From positions 1 through 7,899 of the forward strand of contig CAMEPN010000073.1 of the NCBI GenBank assembly GCA_945931735.1: a stretch of DNA of 7,899 nt, given 5' to 3'. The stretch's first letter is position 1. Every line of letters starts with the position of its first letter. The stretch comes from an uncultured Clostridia bacterium. Lineage in GTDB: Bacteria; Bacillota; Clostridia; Oscillospirales; Ruminococcaceae. The notes beneath the pieces were generated by a model. That model saw only the letters and a program-made list of their open reading frames with translations, did not search any database and was not told where the DNA came from. Positions 1 through 5,830 of this stretch are shown here, piece by piece. The translations under genes and the position numbers were made by a program.

Positions 1-2
1 TG

Positions 3-89
3 GCTCCCTTCTTGGTTAATAACGTAGAAACATATACAAAAGAAGAATTTGAAGTGTTCTTATCACAGCAAACTTTCCTTAAATACTAG
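3..89 (+). CDS. C-terminal end of an unidentified plus-strand gene (partial)
   Basis: An open frame enters from the left edge and gives 28 residues ending TFLKY before a TAG stop. The text is protein-like, with a helical charged stretch (TYTKEEFEVFLSQQ), and the other two plus frames hit stops early (TAA and TAG within the first 27 bases). It runs toward the minus-strand operon, so the two transcription units converge. It is too short to assign to a family. It may be the last gene of a neighbouring module or of host DNA beside the element. Chance openness over 28 codons cannot be excluded. Confidence 0.4.
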   Translation, partial: APFLVNNVETYTKEEFEVFLSQQTFLKY

Positions 90-129
90 AATTAATGACT
101 GTTATAATACATGTATAGTTAGCATCTAC

Positions 130-150
130 ATTCTTTTCGATTCACATTTC
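130..150. repeat. Left copy of an imperfect direct repeat flanking the hairpin array
   Basis: This 21-base segment reads ATTCTT, four bases, ATTCACAT, then TTC. It matches 263-282 (ATTCTT, three bases, ATTCACAT, CTC) at about 17 positions with one gap. The two copies bracket the three-hairpin array. They could be remnants of an insertion duplication or of a larger tandem duplication. A/T-rich chance similarity is possible. Confidence 0.4.
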
Positions 151-161
151 AAAATCGCAGC

Positions 162-260
162 AGGTGCTTCACGCTGAAGCACCTACATATTTCGGTGGGG
201 GTGCCTCATCGTGAAGCACCTCCATATTTCTGTGGGGGGATGTCTCACCGTGAGGCACCT
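162..260. repeat. Tandem array of three hairpin repeats, period 37-39 bases
   Basis: There are three inverted repeats with three-base loops centred at 173, 210 and 249. The first is perfect: a 10-bp stem of 162-171 with 175-184. The second pairs about 197-208 with 212-223, with one mismatch. The third pairs 238-247 with 251-260 and is the most degenerate. The linkers between hairpins are also conserved (CATATTTC, G or T, GTGGGGG at 186 and 224), so whole units were duplicated, not only the stems. One stem position changes from T-A in unit 1 to C-G in unit 3 through C/A in unit 2, a compensatory pattern. No T-tract follows any hairpin on either strand, so these are not ordinary intrinsic terminators. 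The array starts 14 bases after the last operon stop codon and lies between convergent genes. Confidence 0.85.
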
Positions 261-262
261 GT

Positions 263-282
263 ATTCTTATTATTCACATCTC
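263..282. repeat. Right copy of the imperfect direct repeat
   Basis: Partner of the segment at 130-150. This copy overlaps the stop codon and last two codons of the coiled-coil gene (stop at 274-276), so whatever produced the duplication touched the 3' end of that gene. Confidence 0.4.
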
Positions 283-1245
283 CATATCACAATCCTCGCT
301 CTCATCAAAGTCGGGCTGTGTCTGCTGGACTTCATACTGCTCAATGGGGTGGACGAGCGTCCTGAAATGAAATCGCTGAATATTGTACCCACCGGCACCA
401 ATCGTCTGAATAGACGCTGTTCCGCGTTCGCCTATGATTGTACCTGCAATCTCTCCGTTTTGAATATGAAGACCATGCGCGTCAGTGATTTTACCGACGT
501 GTTCTCCTATCCGCCGAGCGAGATCCATCATTCTGCTGTGCATTTCTCGTTCCATGTAATTCTTAAGGTATTCCAGACGCTGTGAAGGATCGTTATATCT
601 GCACATCGCAGTGACTACAGGGCCAGCGAAACTGCTTTTGCGCTCTGCTATGCTGTGAAAATCCAACCTGCGCTCTTTCAGGAAGCTCTCCATCGGCTGT
701 CGTGGATGAACGTTGAGAAGATCATAATCGCTCATACCGTCTATCCTTGCAGCATACTGAGAATACGCAGGCAGGGTCATAACAGCTTCACGGCGGGCAG
801 CAAATTCCTCAATGCGGAGCTGTTGGGCAAATTCATGATACTCGTCATAGCGATTACTGAAAAAAGAAATGCTGTCGCGTTTCCAGTTTTCATAAAAATC
901 CTTTATCACATCGGGTATTTCATTGTCCATAAAAGCTTCACGAGCTTCGGCTGACTTAAGGTCGGTACGCAGCTTCTGTATGCGTTCATCGACATCTTTG
1001 ATCTTGCGCTCAACGGACCTGATATCTTCTTTTTTGCTGTTTATCGCATAGTGATCCCAAAAAGCCTGCTCATTGCCGCGAATCATATCCTCGGTAAAAT
1101 CCTCGGGGGACATCTTGTATTTGTTTTGAAACTCAAGTGTTTTCTTCTCAAGCGCTGCTGTGTGCCTGTCAAGTGTTGCTGCAAGACGCTCACGCTTGCC
1201 ATATGCGTCGGCGATACGCTGTGAAATGTCTTTTGTGCTTAACAT
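274..1245 (-). CDS. Coiled-coil protein with a glycine-rich C-terminal module, function unknown
   Basis: The protein has 323 residues. The ATG at 1245 is chosen because AAGGAG (1251-1256) sits five bases before it; a TTG at 1296 would add 17 residues but has no ribosome site. Residues 14-105 are highly charged and heptad-like, which suggests a long coiled coil. The middle section (about 110-200) is rich in aromatic and basic residues. Residues about 245-300 form a distinct module containing GKITDAHGLHIQ, GTIIGERG, TIGAGGYNIQ and RFHFRTLVHP. From memory this kind of tail recurs in proteins of clostridial mobile elements, sometimes at the end of large polyvalent proteins, but I cannot name the family. 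The tail ends in an acidic stretch. There are no membrane segments or signal peptide, so it is likely cytoplasmic. It is the last gene of the minus-strand set and may have its own promoter at 1270-1296. A DNA-processing accessory role is only a guess. Confidence 0.85.
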   Translation of the reverse strand: MLSTKDISQRIADAYGKRERLAATLDRHTAALEKKTLEFQNKYKMSPEDFTEDMIRGNEQAFWDHYAINSKKEDIRSVERKIKDVDERIQKLRTDLKSAEAREAFMDNEIPDVIKDFYENWKRDSISFFSNRYDEYHEFAQQLRIEEFAARREAVMTLPAYSQYAARIDGMSDYDLLNVHPRQPMESFLKERRLDFHSIAERKSSFAGPVVTAMCRYNDPSQRLEYLKNYMEREMHSRMMDLARRIGEHVGKITDAHGLHIQNGEIAGTIIGERGTASIQTIGAGGYNIQRFHFRTLVHPIEQYEVQQTQPDFDESEDCDMEM

Positions 1246-1250
1246 AATAG

Positions 1251-1256
1251 CTCCTT
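1251..1256 (-). promoter_or_regulatory. Ribosome binding site deciding the start of the coiled-coil gene
   Basis: AAGGAG lies five bases upstream of the ATG at 1245. It supports this start over the in-frame TTG at 1296. Confidence 0.8.
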
Positions 1257-1269
1257 TCAAATTACCGGA

Positions 1270-1296
1270 AGTATAATAATTTTTCTTTTTCGGCAA
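1270..1296 (-). promoter_or_regulatory. Candidate promoter for the coiled-coil gene
   Basis: On the minus strand, TTGCCG (1291-1296) and TATACT (1270-1275) are separated by 15 bases in an A/T-rich gap. The -10 matches five of six consensus bases and the -35 four of six; the spacer is shorter than ideal. It fits the layout, because a terminator lies just upstream inside the preceding gene. Transcription would begin near 1262 and give a leader of under 20 bases. This is inferred from sequence only. Confidence 0.35.
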
Positions 1297-1303
1297 TAAT
1301 ATT

Positions 1304-2140
1304 TTAAATAATTAATACTGGTTGAAGATATATAAATCGGGTGTTCGTTTTTCGACTACCCTGTTTTTTGCAAATAAAAATCGCAGCACGCTTTGTGCTG
1401 CGGAAAATGTTCCTTAAAAATCTTGCGACGCGTGAGCTTCTGAATAGGTAACGCATTATCCGAGAAAAATCAGATGTTGGTTGGCTTAACGAGTTTTCGG
1501 CTGAGCATTTGCTTTCATACATAAGCCTGCCAGAATTAACGACGATACGAAACGTTTCCGCCCTGCGCAGCCCATGTTTGTGCCGCAGCAGGTGAGAAAT
1601 ATATACCCTATTATAGCCATAGTCACCCTCGCGGCGAATATACTGCTGCTTGGCAATAAACCCGCGCTCAGAAAGCTCGTTATTGCAGGATACAATCGTG
1701 CCTTTAGCCATGCCCGACAGCTCATGTATCATCGACAGCGAAAGCAGACAGCGCCCTTCCTCGTTTGCATGGACACAATACAAGATAAACAGCTTAAGGC
1801 AGCTTTTGGGCAATTCTACTGCTGTCACGGGAACAAGCGTGTAGTTTTGGGGATGAGCAAATTTATCTGACAGTACGTAAGCATTGCACTTCTGACGGTT
1901 ATCCTTAAAACGGGTTAGGCGGTCAATCACCGCACCTGCCGCAGAAAGCTCGTTGATAAACCGTGTTATATTGGTGAGTCCGGTGCGTTCGGATATTCGT
2001 GCGTTGGATATCACGACGGAACTGCTGTGGGATGCCTGCGCAATGGAAGCCAACAGAAACAGAACCTTGACAGCGCCCGCGGACAGTTCTTTTCCAATGA
2101 AATCCTCGCTCACTTTGACAAACTGCCTGTTCTGTTTCAT
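1304..2140 (-). CDS. Protein with two winged-helix-like domains; doubtful C-terminal tail
   Basis: The protein has 278 residues. The ATG at 2140 is preferred because TGGAG lies eight bases upstream and it begins just after the preceding stop; the 27 residues from an upstream start would overlap that gene. Two similar helix-turn-helix-like units can be read. Residues about 18-92 begin LSAGAVKVLFLLASIA and include ISERTGLTNITRFINELSAAG. Residues about 108-180 begin LPKSCLKLFILYCVHA and include IHELSGMAKGTIVSCNNELSERGFI. Each looks like a MarR- or replication-initiator-type winged helix with a recognition helix and a wing. A tandem arrangement suits a DNA-binding regulator or a plasmid-type initiator; the sequence does not decide. 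Residues after about 200 are basic and low in order, and the reading frame passes through an intrinsic terminator at 1371-1402. The last 30 or so residues may therefore be an artefact of a lost stop or a frameshift. Confidence 0.75.
   Translation of the reverse strand: MKQNRQFVKVSEDFIGKELSAGAVKVLFLLASIAQASHSSSVVISNARISERTGLTNITRFINELSAAGAVIDRLTRFKDNRQKCNAYVLSDKFAHPQNYTLVPVTAVELPKSCLKLFILYCVHANEEGRCLLSLSMIHELSGMAKGTIVSCNNELSERGFIAKQQYIRREGDYGYNRVYISHLLRHKHGLRRAETFRIVVNSGRLMYESKCSAENSLSQPTSDFSRIMRYLFRSSRVARFLRNIFRSTKRAAIFICKKQGSRKTNTRFIYLQPVLII
1371..1402 (-). terminator. Rho-independent terminator inside the 3' end of the winged-helix gene
   Basis: Read on the minus strand, an uninterrupted 8-bp G/C-rich stem (CGCAGCAC with GTGCTGCG, 1382-1389 and 1395-1402, five-base loop) is followed by ATTTTTATTTGC. 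This is a canonical intrinsic terminator. It is unusual in lying within an open reading frame, at codons of about residues 247-253 of the upstream gene. It probably ends the main operon transcript, leaving the coiled-coil gene to its own promoter or to read-through. Confidence 0.75.
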
Positions 2141-2162
2141 GCTGCACGCTCCATTATATTTA

Positions 2163-3269
2163 TTATTCTGCTGAGAATTCGGCTTCTTCCGAGTTGACAT
2201 CTGCCCATTCTGCAAATTCATTATCGAATATTTCTTCGTACTGCTTCACCACATACGGGTCGGGTTCATATGGGAGAAGAATGACATCATTAAGATTTAC
2301 CGATAGGATATCCCTGTGCTTTTCGATTGAGGATTCGTCAGAGAAATTGATGGCAACGGAATAGTTTACCTTATTCATTGCGGTCTGCGCGTCATAAATC
2401 ATTGGCAGCTCATTCCATGATGTTCCGCCAACAACGTATATTTTATCAAATCCTGTGAAGTCCAACTCAGATGTCGGCGTATTGCCGAAGTCGTATATTT
2501 CTGCATTATACGTTTTACTCGGATCATCTTTTTTGGAGCAGATATCTACACCACTTACAGTTAGGACACCATTTTGCTGCTGATTATCAAAATATTCACG
2601 CATCATAACAATCTGATAATCATTCCGCTTATTTGCGCATACGACCACACTTTCAGCGTTACGGACATGAAAATACGCCGCAAGCCGCAGTGCAAGGGTA
2701 GTAGTTCCAATACGGCTTTGTGATCCGACAACAGCAATGTGAAGATTTGCTTGTGAAAAGCGCGGTTTTTCTCTTTCTTTTTCAGCAATAAGCGCTGCTT
2801 CGCGGGCTTCTGCAAGCGCGTCAAACGATTTATCAAACCTCCGCCATTTCTTTTTGGGAAGTCCGTCGGTAAGACACTCTTTGAGATCCTCCATCATTTT
2901 GCTTATATTGGTTTGGTCGTCGACATCGGGATAATTAGCCACAATATTTGTAAACCCATGATGGACAAGCTTATCAAGGAAGTTGTCCCCGGGATAGTAC
3001 TGATCCGCATAGATGATTATATTGGCATTGTCCTTCTGATAGGTTATTCCCTCGCACATAGCAATGAAATCATCATCCTTTTCAATGAATGCGGACGCAT
3101 CGAGCACATAATGTGATTGATAGAAATAGTTTTTAAGGTCGCTTTTTATGAATAGAGCAAGCGACCATTCGTCACCCGCCATTTCGCGCGGGACTGCGCC
3201 TAGCTCGGTGCATATTTTGCGGAGTATACCCGCATTTTCCTTACGGGCAATTAGTAAGGGGTTAATCAT
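2163..3269 (-). CDS. CpaE/TadZ-like P-loop protein with a lysine-less Walker A
   Basis: The protein has 368 residues. The ATG at 3269 is chosen because AAGGAAG (3276-3282) lies six bases upstream; the TTG at 3305 would overlap the previous gene and has no ribosome site. Residues about 50-135 have an alternating hydrophobic strand and helix pattern (YVLDAS, NIIIYADQYYPGDN, FTNIVANYPDV) suggestive of a receiver-like domain. A charged linker (about 138-170) leads to a ParA/MinD-like fold: strand HIAVVGSQSRIGTTTLALRLAAYF near 177-200, AEIYDFG near 256-262, KIYVVGG near 276-282, and a late strand VILLPYEPDP. In MinD-type proteins the loop reads KGGVGKTT. Here it is QSRIGTTT, so both the signature lysine and the catalytic lysine are absent. 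Receiver-like plus atypical MinD domain is the architecture of CpaE/TadZ localisation proteins. The C-terminus is acidic. A role in positioning or regulating the secretion machinery is inferred from context; ATP hydrolysis is doubtful. Confidence 0.8.
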   Translation of the reverse strand: MINPLLIARKENAGILRKICTELGAVPREMAGDEWSLALFIKSDLKNYFYQSHYVLDASAFIEKDDDFIAMCEGITYQKDNANIIIYADQYYPGDNFLDKLVHHGFTNIVANYPDVDDQTNISKMMEDLKECLTDGLPKKKWRRFDKSFDALAEAREAALIAEKEREKPRFSQANLHIAVVGSQSRIGTTTLALRLAAYFHVRNAESVVVCANKRNDYQIVMMREYFDNQQQNGVLTVSGVDICSKKDDPSKTYNAEIYDFGNTPTSELDFTGFDKIYVVGGTSWNELPMIYDAQTAMNKVNYSVAINFSDESSIEKHRDILSVNLNDVILLPYEPDPYVVKQYEEIFDNEFAEWADVNSEEAEFSAE

Positions 3270-3275
3270 GGTTAT

Positions 3276-3282
3276 CTTCCTT
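3276..3282 (-). promoter_or_regulatory. Ribosome binding site deciding the start of the CpaE/TadZ-like gene
   Basis: AAGGAAG sits six bases before the ATG at 3269, in the gap after the upstream stop at 3293. It rules against the longer TTG start at 3305. Confidence 0.75.
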
Positions 3283-3292
3283 TCATTATGTA

Positions 3293-3847
3293 TTAAATTT
3301 CCCAAGCCTCATCTTCCGAGGTTTGGGCAGCTTCACGAATAATTTCAGAAAAATGGCTGACGATGGCGTCGGCAGGAATTTCGTTCTCAATGATTTTTCC
3401 CTGCCATAGGGTACCGATTAAACCCTTATGGTTGATATTGTTTTTACATTTGACAGCTGTTCCTCCATCTGCCTCCCATTCTTCGAGATTTTTGTTATAA
3501 TCATCCCAAAGAATATCATCTGCGCCGATACAGCCGGGAATATATTCTGCTTTCGGAATACCCACGCGTGTAAAAATTCTGTGTTCGCGGTCAATAGCAG
3601 GACAGTACCTGTCAAGCCATTGATTTTTCTCGTCGCAGCAGTACGGTGGCTCACCGTCAACTGCGGCTGACAGAATAAAAACCTCATACTCTCCGTTTGA
3701 TTCTTCAGCAAGCTTGTTTGCAGCTTGTACCGCCTGCGTAAAGGGCTTCAACCCACTGAAAAATCCCTTTTCAAACATACGCTCAAGGTACTGTACCTCG
3801 TCGTGGAAACGTGCAAGCGTTCCGTCCATGTCTATAAACAGTCGCAT
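3293..3847 (-). CDS. HAD-fold 5'(3')-deoxyribonucleotidase-like protein
   Basis: The protein has 184 residues. It begins at the ATG at 3847, five bases after a GGAGG core; a TTG at 3871 would add eight residues without a ribosome site. HAD motif I is at the very N-terminus (FIDMDGTLA, with Asp6 as expected nucleophile and Asp8 as acid/base). Motif II is VFILSAA with Ser60. The KNQWLDRY segment supplies a candidate motif III lysine (Lys74). Motif IV is ADDILWDDYNKN with acidic residues at 110-111 and 115-116. The length, a cap segment right after motif I (about residues 15-45), and DDYNKNLEEWEADGG fit the cytosolic 5'(3')-deoxyribonucleotidase family, which removes phosphate from (deoxy)nucleoside monophosphates and also occurs in phages. 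All catalytic residues appear present, so it should be active. Its ribosome site overlaps the stop codon of the preceding conjugation-type gene, so it is embedded in the operon. Substrate and role in the element are unknown. Confidence 0.85.
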   Translation of the reverse strand: MRLFIDMDGTLARFHDEVQYLERMFEKGFFSGLKPFTQAVQAANKLAEESNGEYEVFILSAAVDGEPPYCCDEKNQWLDRYCPAIDREHRIFTRVGIPKAEYIPGCIGADDILWDDYNKNLEEWEADGGTAVKCKNNINHKGLIGTLWQGKIIENEIPADAIVSHFSEIIREAAQTSEDEAWEI

Positions 3848-3851
3848 AGTA

Positions 3852-3859
3852 TCCTCCTT
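3852..3859 (-). promoter_or_regulatory. Ribosome binding site of the nucleotidase gene, overlapping the upstream stop codon
   Basis: AAGGAGGA overlaps two bases of the TAA (3858-3860) of the 650-residue protein gene, with the ATG at 3847 beginning after a five-base spacer (counted from GGAGG). The arrangement favours coupled translation and fixes the start. Confidence 0.85.
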
Positions 3860-5810
3860 AATCAAGCTCAATTGCTTTTATAGTATCATACAATTCGTCA
3901 CTCATACCCGTCCGAAAGCCCTTAAACCAAAGTCGTGGATTGGCTGCAACGCCGATATTGCTTACGCTCGGTCCGTTGTAATAATGGGTACCCTCCGGCG
4001 GCTCGGGCGGTGTAACTTCGCCCGACATAAAGTAGGTCTTTATGCCAACGTGCGGCACACATTCGTCCCGGTTCAGAGAATGACGCCACAGTCCTCGGTC
4101 ATATTGGTCGCTGTAATACCCATCGTGTGAGTATCCCACAACAATATCGCCTATGTCAACGGAACTGCCTATATCCACGTCCTCAAACTCCACTTCGCTT
4201 AGACAAGTAAACTCAAGAAACAGTGTTACTGTGCCGGTGTTGCTTACGCCGTTGATTGACGGAAAAGGGAAGCCGTAGTCATCTTCAAACTGATATGTGT
4301 CAATGATATACGCAAGCGTGACTGCGCTTTGATTGAACACCCTCGATTCTGTGGTATTTTCGACTGTTTGCTCGTCCATATTCCACACATCGTAAACGAT
4401 AATATCCTGTATGCAGTTTCCGCAGTCTAACAAGTTCGCATGAATCGCTGCTTTTCCTGTAAGGTCAAGAGTTATTCCATTTTCGGGAACGCCATATATG
4501 CTTGAACCATAAGTGTATTGATGTATCTCTGAAATATCACCACACTGCGATAATATTCCATTACTACCGTAATTCAGCTCGGAGCTGCTTACAGGCAGTT
4601 CGAAAAATCCCTCAAAATACACGAACAGTGCAACTTGAACCATGTTGTCAAGAGAAATCGTCCATTCCTCCCTTGGTATTCCGTTATCCTCAAGTACCAT
4701 TTCTATTGCAGTCTGCTCTTCATCAACATATTGCCAAAACTCTTCATCTATTTCAAAAATATTTTTCCATAAATCAGAGCTAACAGTTTCAAGTGTGATG
4801 GAAAGCTTATCTGAGGTGCGTTCTGTGCTGATCTGTACTGCGCCGTCCATTTCTGCATTTTCAACAATTGCCTTAAGGTTAGAAACGTCAAAAATATTTA
4901 GAGTAATTGCCCCTCTGCCGTTAATAATGCCTTCCCAAGAGCTTTCAATATATTCCTGTGCGTCCTCGGCGGTTTCGGGAATGCCGCCGATAGCGTCTTG
5001 TATCTGTGTGTCTATATCGGGAGCCTGCTTTTGTGTTATTTCTACAAGATATTCCCGTGCCTGCCGAATATGGTACATTGCCAGAAATTCGGGCAGATAT
5101 ATCTCTCCGCCGCCTATGCAGGTGTATTCAACGGTCTGTGAGCTGCCGTCTGCCGCCGTGACAACAAGCGTTTGACGATCGGCAGATACTCCGTCTATGT
5201 CTACACGGTCAAATGAATAGCTGTAAACCGGCATTTGTTCCATAGCTCGATTGTAGAGGAATTTTTTAAGATCGTCGCCGTATTCGGATATGTTGTCTAT
5301 CCCGGTATCATCGGTGAAACGGATATCGCTGATTTCCGAAAAAGAAAGCTCCGTATCAAAGTCGGAAATGAAGCTGTCAAAGTCCTCCTGCGTATTTATT
5401 GTTCGGAGCTGCTCTGCATAGTCCAGCATGATATTCTGGGCCTGCTCTATCTCGCTTTCATCGTAGAGGATAAGCGAGCTGCCGTCGAAATTGTTAGCAA
5501 TCGTAGCTTTAGAGAGGTTAACCGAGAACTCGGGCATAAAGTCGTAAACTTCGTCCTTTACATCGGTGCTTATATCACCCTCTATCCCGTTGAAAATCTC
5601 TGATATGCTGCTGCGGAAATAATCCCAGTGATTTTTGAGGTCAGTGTTTTCTACTATTGCGAGTAAGCCGCTTATCAGTCCCGAAAACATAACAAAAATC
5701 AGCATTACAACGCCTAAAGCCATGAACACAATATACAGCACTGCTTTTCGAATGTCTTCATTTTTGGCTGCTTGCAGCGCCAACGTAACAAGTTTCGGAT
5801 TAAATGCCAT
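3858..5810 (-). CDS. Membrane-anchored extracytoplasmic protein of the conjugation module
   Basis: The protein has 650 residues. A short basic cytoplasmic N-terminus (MAFNPKLVTLALQAAKNEDIRK) is followed by one strong hydrophobic segment at about 23-53 (VLYIVFMALGVVMLIFVMF and onward). With no signal cleavage site evident, the remaining roughly 600 residues should lie outside the membrane. That part is very acidic and rich in Asp, Glu, Ser and Thr, with alternating helical (about 110-160, 240-290) and beta-rich stretches and few lysines. The N-terminus, a basic lead plus TM placed right after a VirB4 gene, resembles the membrane-anchored proteins in clostridial Tn1549-like elements, many of which carry a C-terminal cell-wall hydrolase. 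No convincing hydrolase motif is seen here. A proline-rich stretch (TPPEPPEGTHYYNG) occurs near 605-620. Likely role: structural or scaffold component of the transfer channel in the envelope. Twenty bases separate it from the VirB4 stop; the ribosome site is weak (AAAGAG), so translation may depend on the upstream gene. Confidence 0.8.
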   Translation of the reverse strand: MAFNPKLVTLALQAAKNEDIRKAVLYIVFMALGVVMLIFVMFSGLISGLLAIVENTDLKNHWDYFRSSISEIFNGIEGDISTDVKDEVYDFMPEFSVNLSKATIANNFDGSSLILYDESEIEQAQNIMLDYAEQLRTINTQEDFDSFISDFDTELSFSEISDIRFTDDTGIDNISEYGDDLKKFLYNRAMEQMPVYSYSFDRVDIDGVSADRQTLVVTAADGSSQTVEYTCIGGGEIYLPEFLAMYHIRQAREYLVEITQKQAPDIDTQIQDAIGGIPETAEDAQEYIESSWEGIINGRGAITLNIFDVSNLKAIVENAEMDGAVQISTERTSDKLSITLETVSSDLWKNIFEIDEEFWQYVDEEQTAIEMVLEDNGIPREEWTISLDNMVQVALFVYFEGFFELPVSSSELNYGSNGILSQCGDISEIHQYTYGSSIYGVPENGITLDLTGKAAIHANLLDCGNCIQDIIVYDVWNMDEQTVENTTESRVFNQSAVTLAYIIDTYQFEDDYGFPFPSINGVSNTGTVTLFLEFTCLSEVEFEDVDIGSSVDIGDIVVGYSHDGYYSDQYDRGLWRHSLNRDECVPHVGIKTYFMSGEVTPPEPPEGTHYYNGPSVSNIGVAANPRLWFKGFRTGMSDELYDTIKAIELD

Positions 5811-5830
5811 GTATCAACACTCTTTCTGTA

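Noticed and set aside
162..260. CRISPR array
   Set aside because: The intervals between palindromes are short (about 13-18 bases) and conserved rather than unique, only three units exist, and no cas-like gene is in the window.
211..585. Plus-strand open frame of 124 codons
   Set aside because: It begins inside the hairpin array and is antisense to the coiled-coil gene; its composition (His, Leu, Cys) is not protein-like.
1486..1725. Minus-strand open frame of 79 codons overlapping the winged-helix gene
   Set aside because: The main frame keeps sensible winged-helix sequence through this stretch, so this is a shadow, although its stop may matter if the main frame is shifted near its end.
3848..3871. 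Longer nucleotidase starting at TTG 3871
   Set aside because: It would overlap the upstream gene and bury the strong ribosome site; HAD motif I normally lies at the extreme N-terminus, which fits the ATG at 3847.
4140..4450. NlpC/P60 cysteine peptidase domain in the 650-residue protein
   Set aside because: LDCGNC and GDIVV...HVGI resemble pieces of the motif, but the spacing is too long and the DCSG-type catalytic cysteine context is missing.
4642..5175. Long plus-strand open frame of 177 codons
   Set aside because: It is antisense to the 650-residue protein gene, has no ribosome site, and reads as low-complexity Ser/Cys/Ile text typical of a shadow frame.
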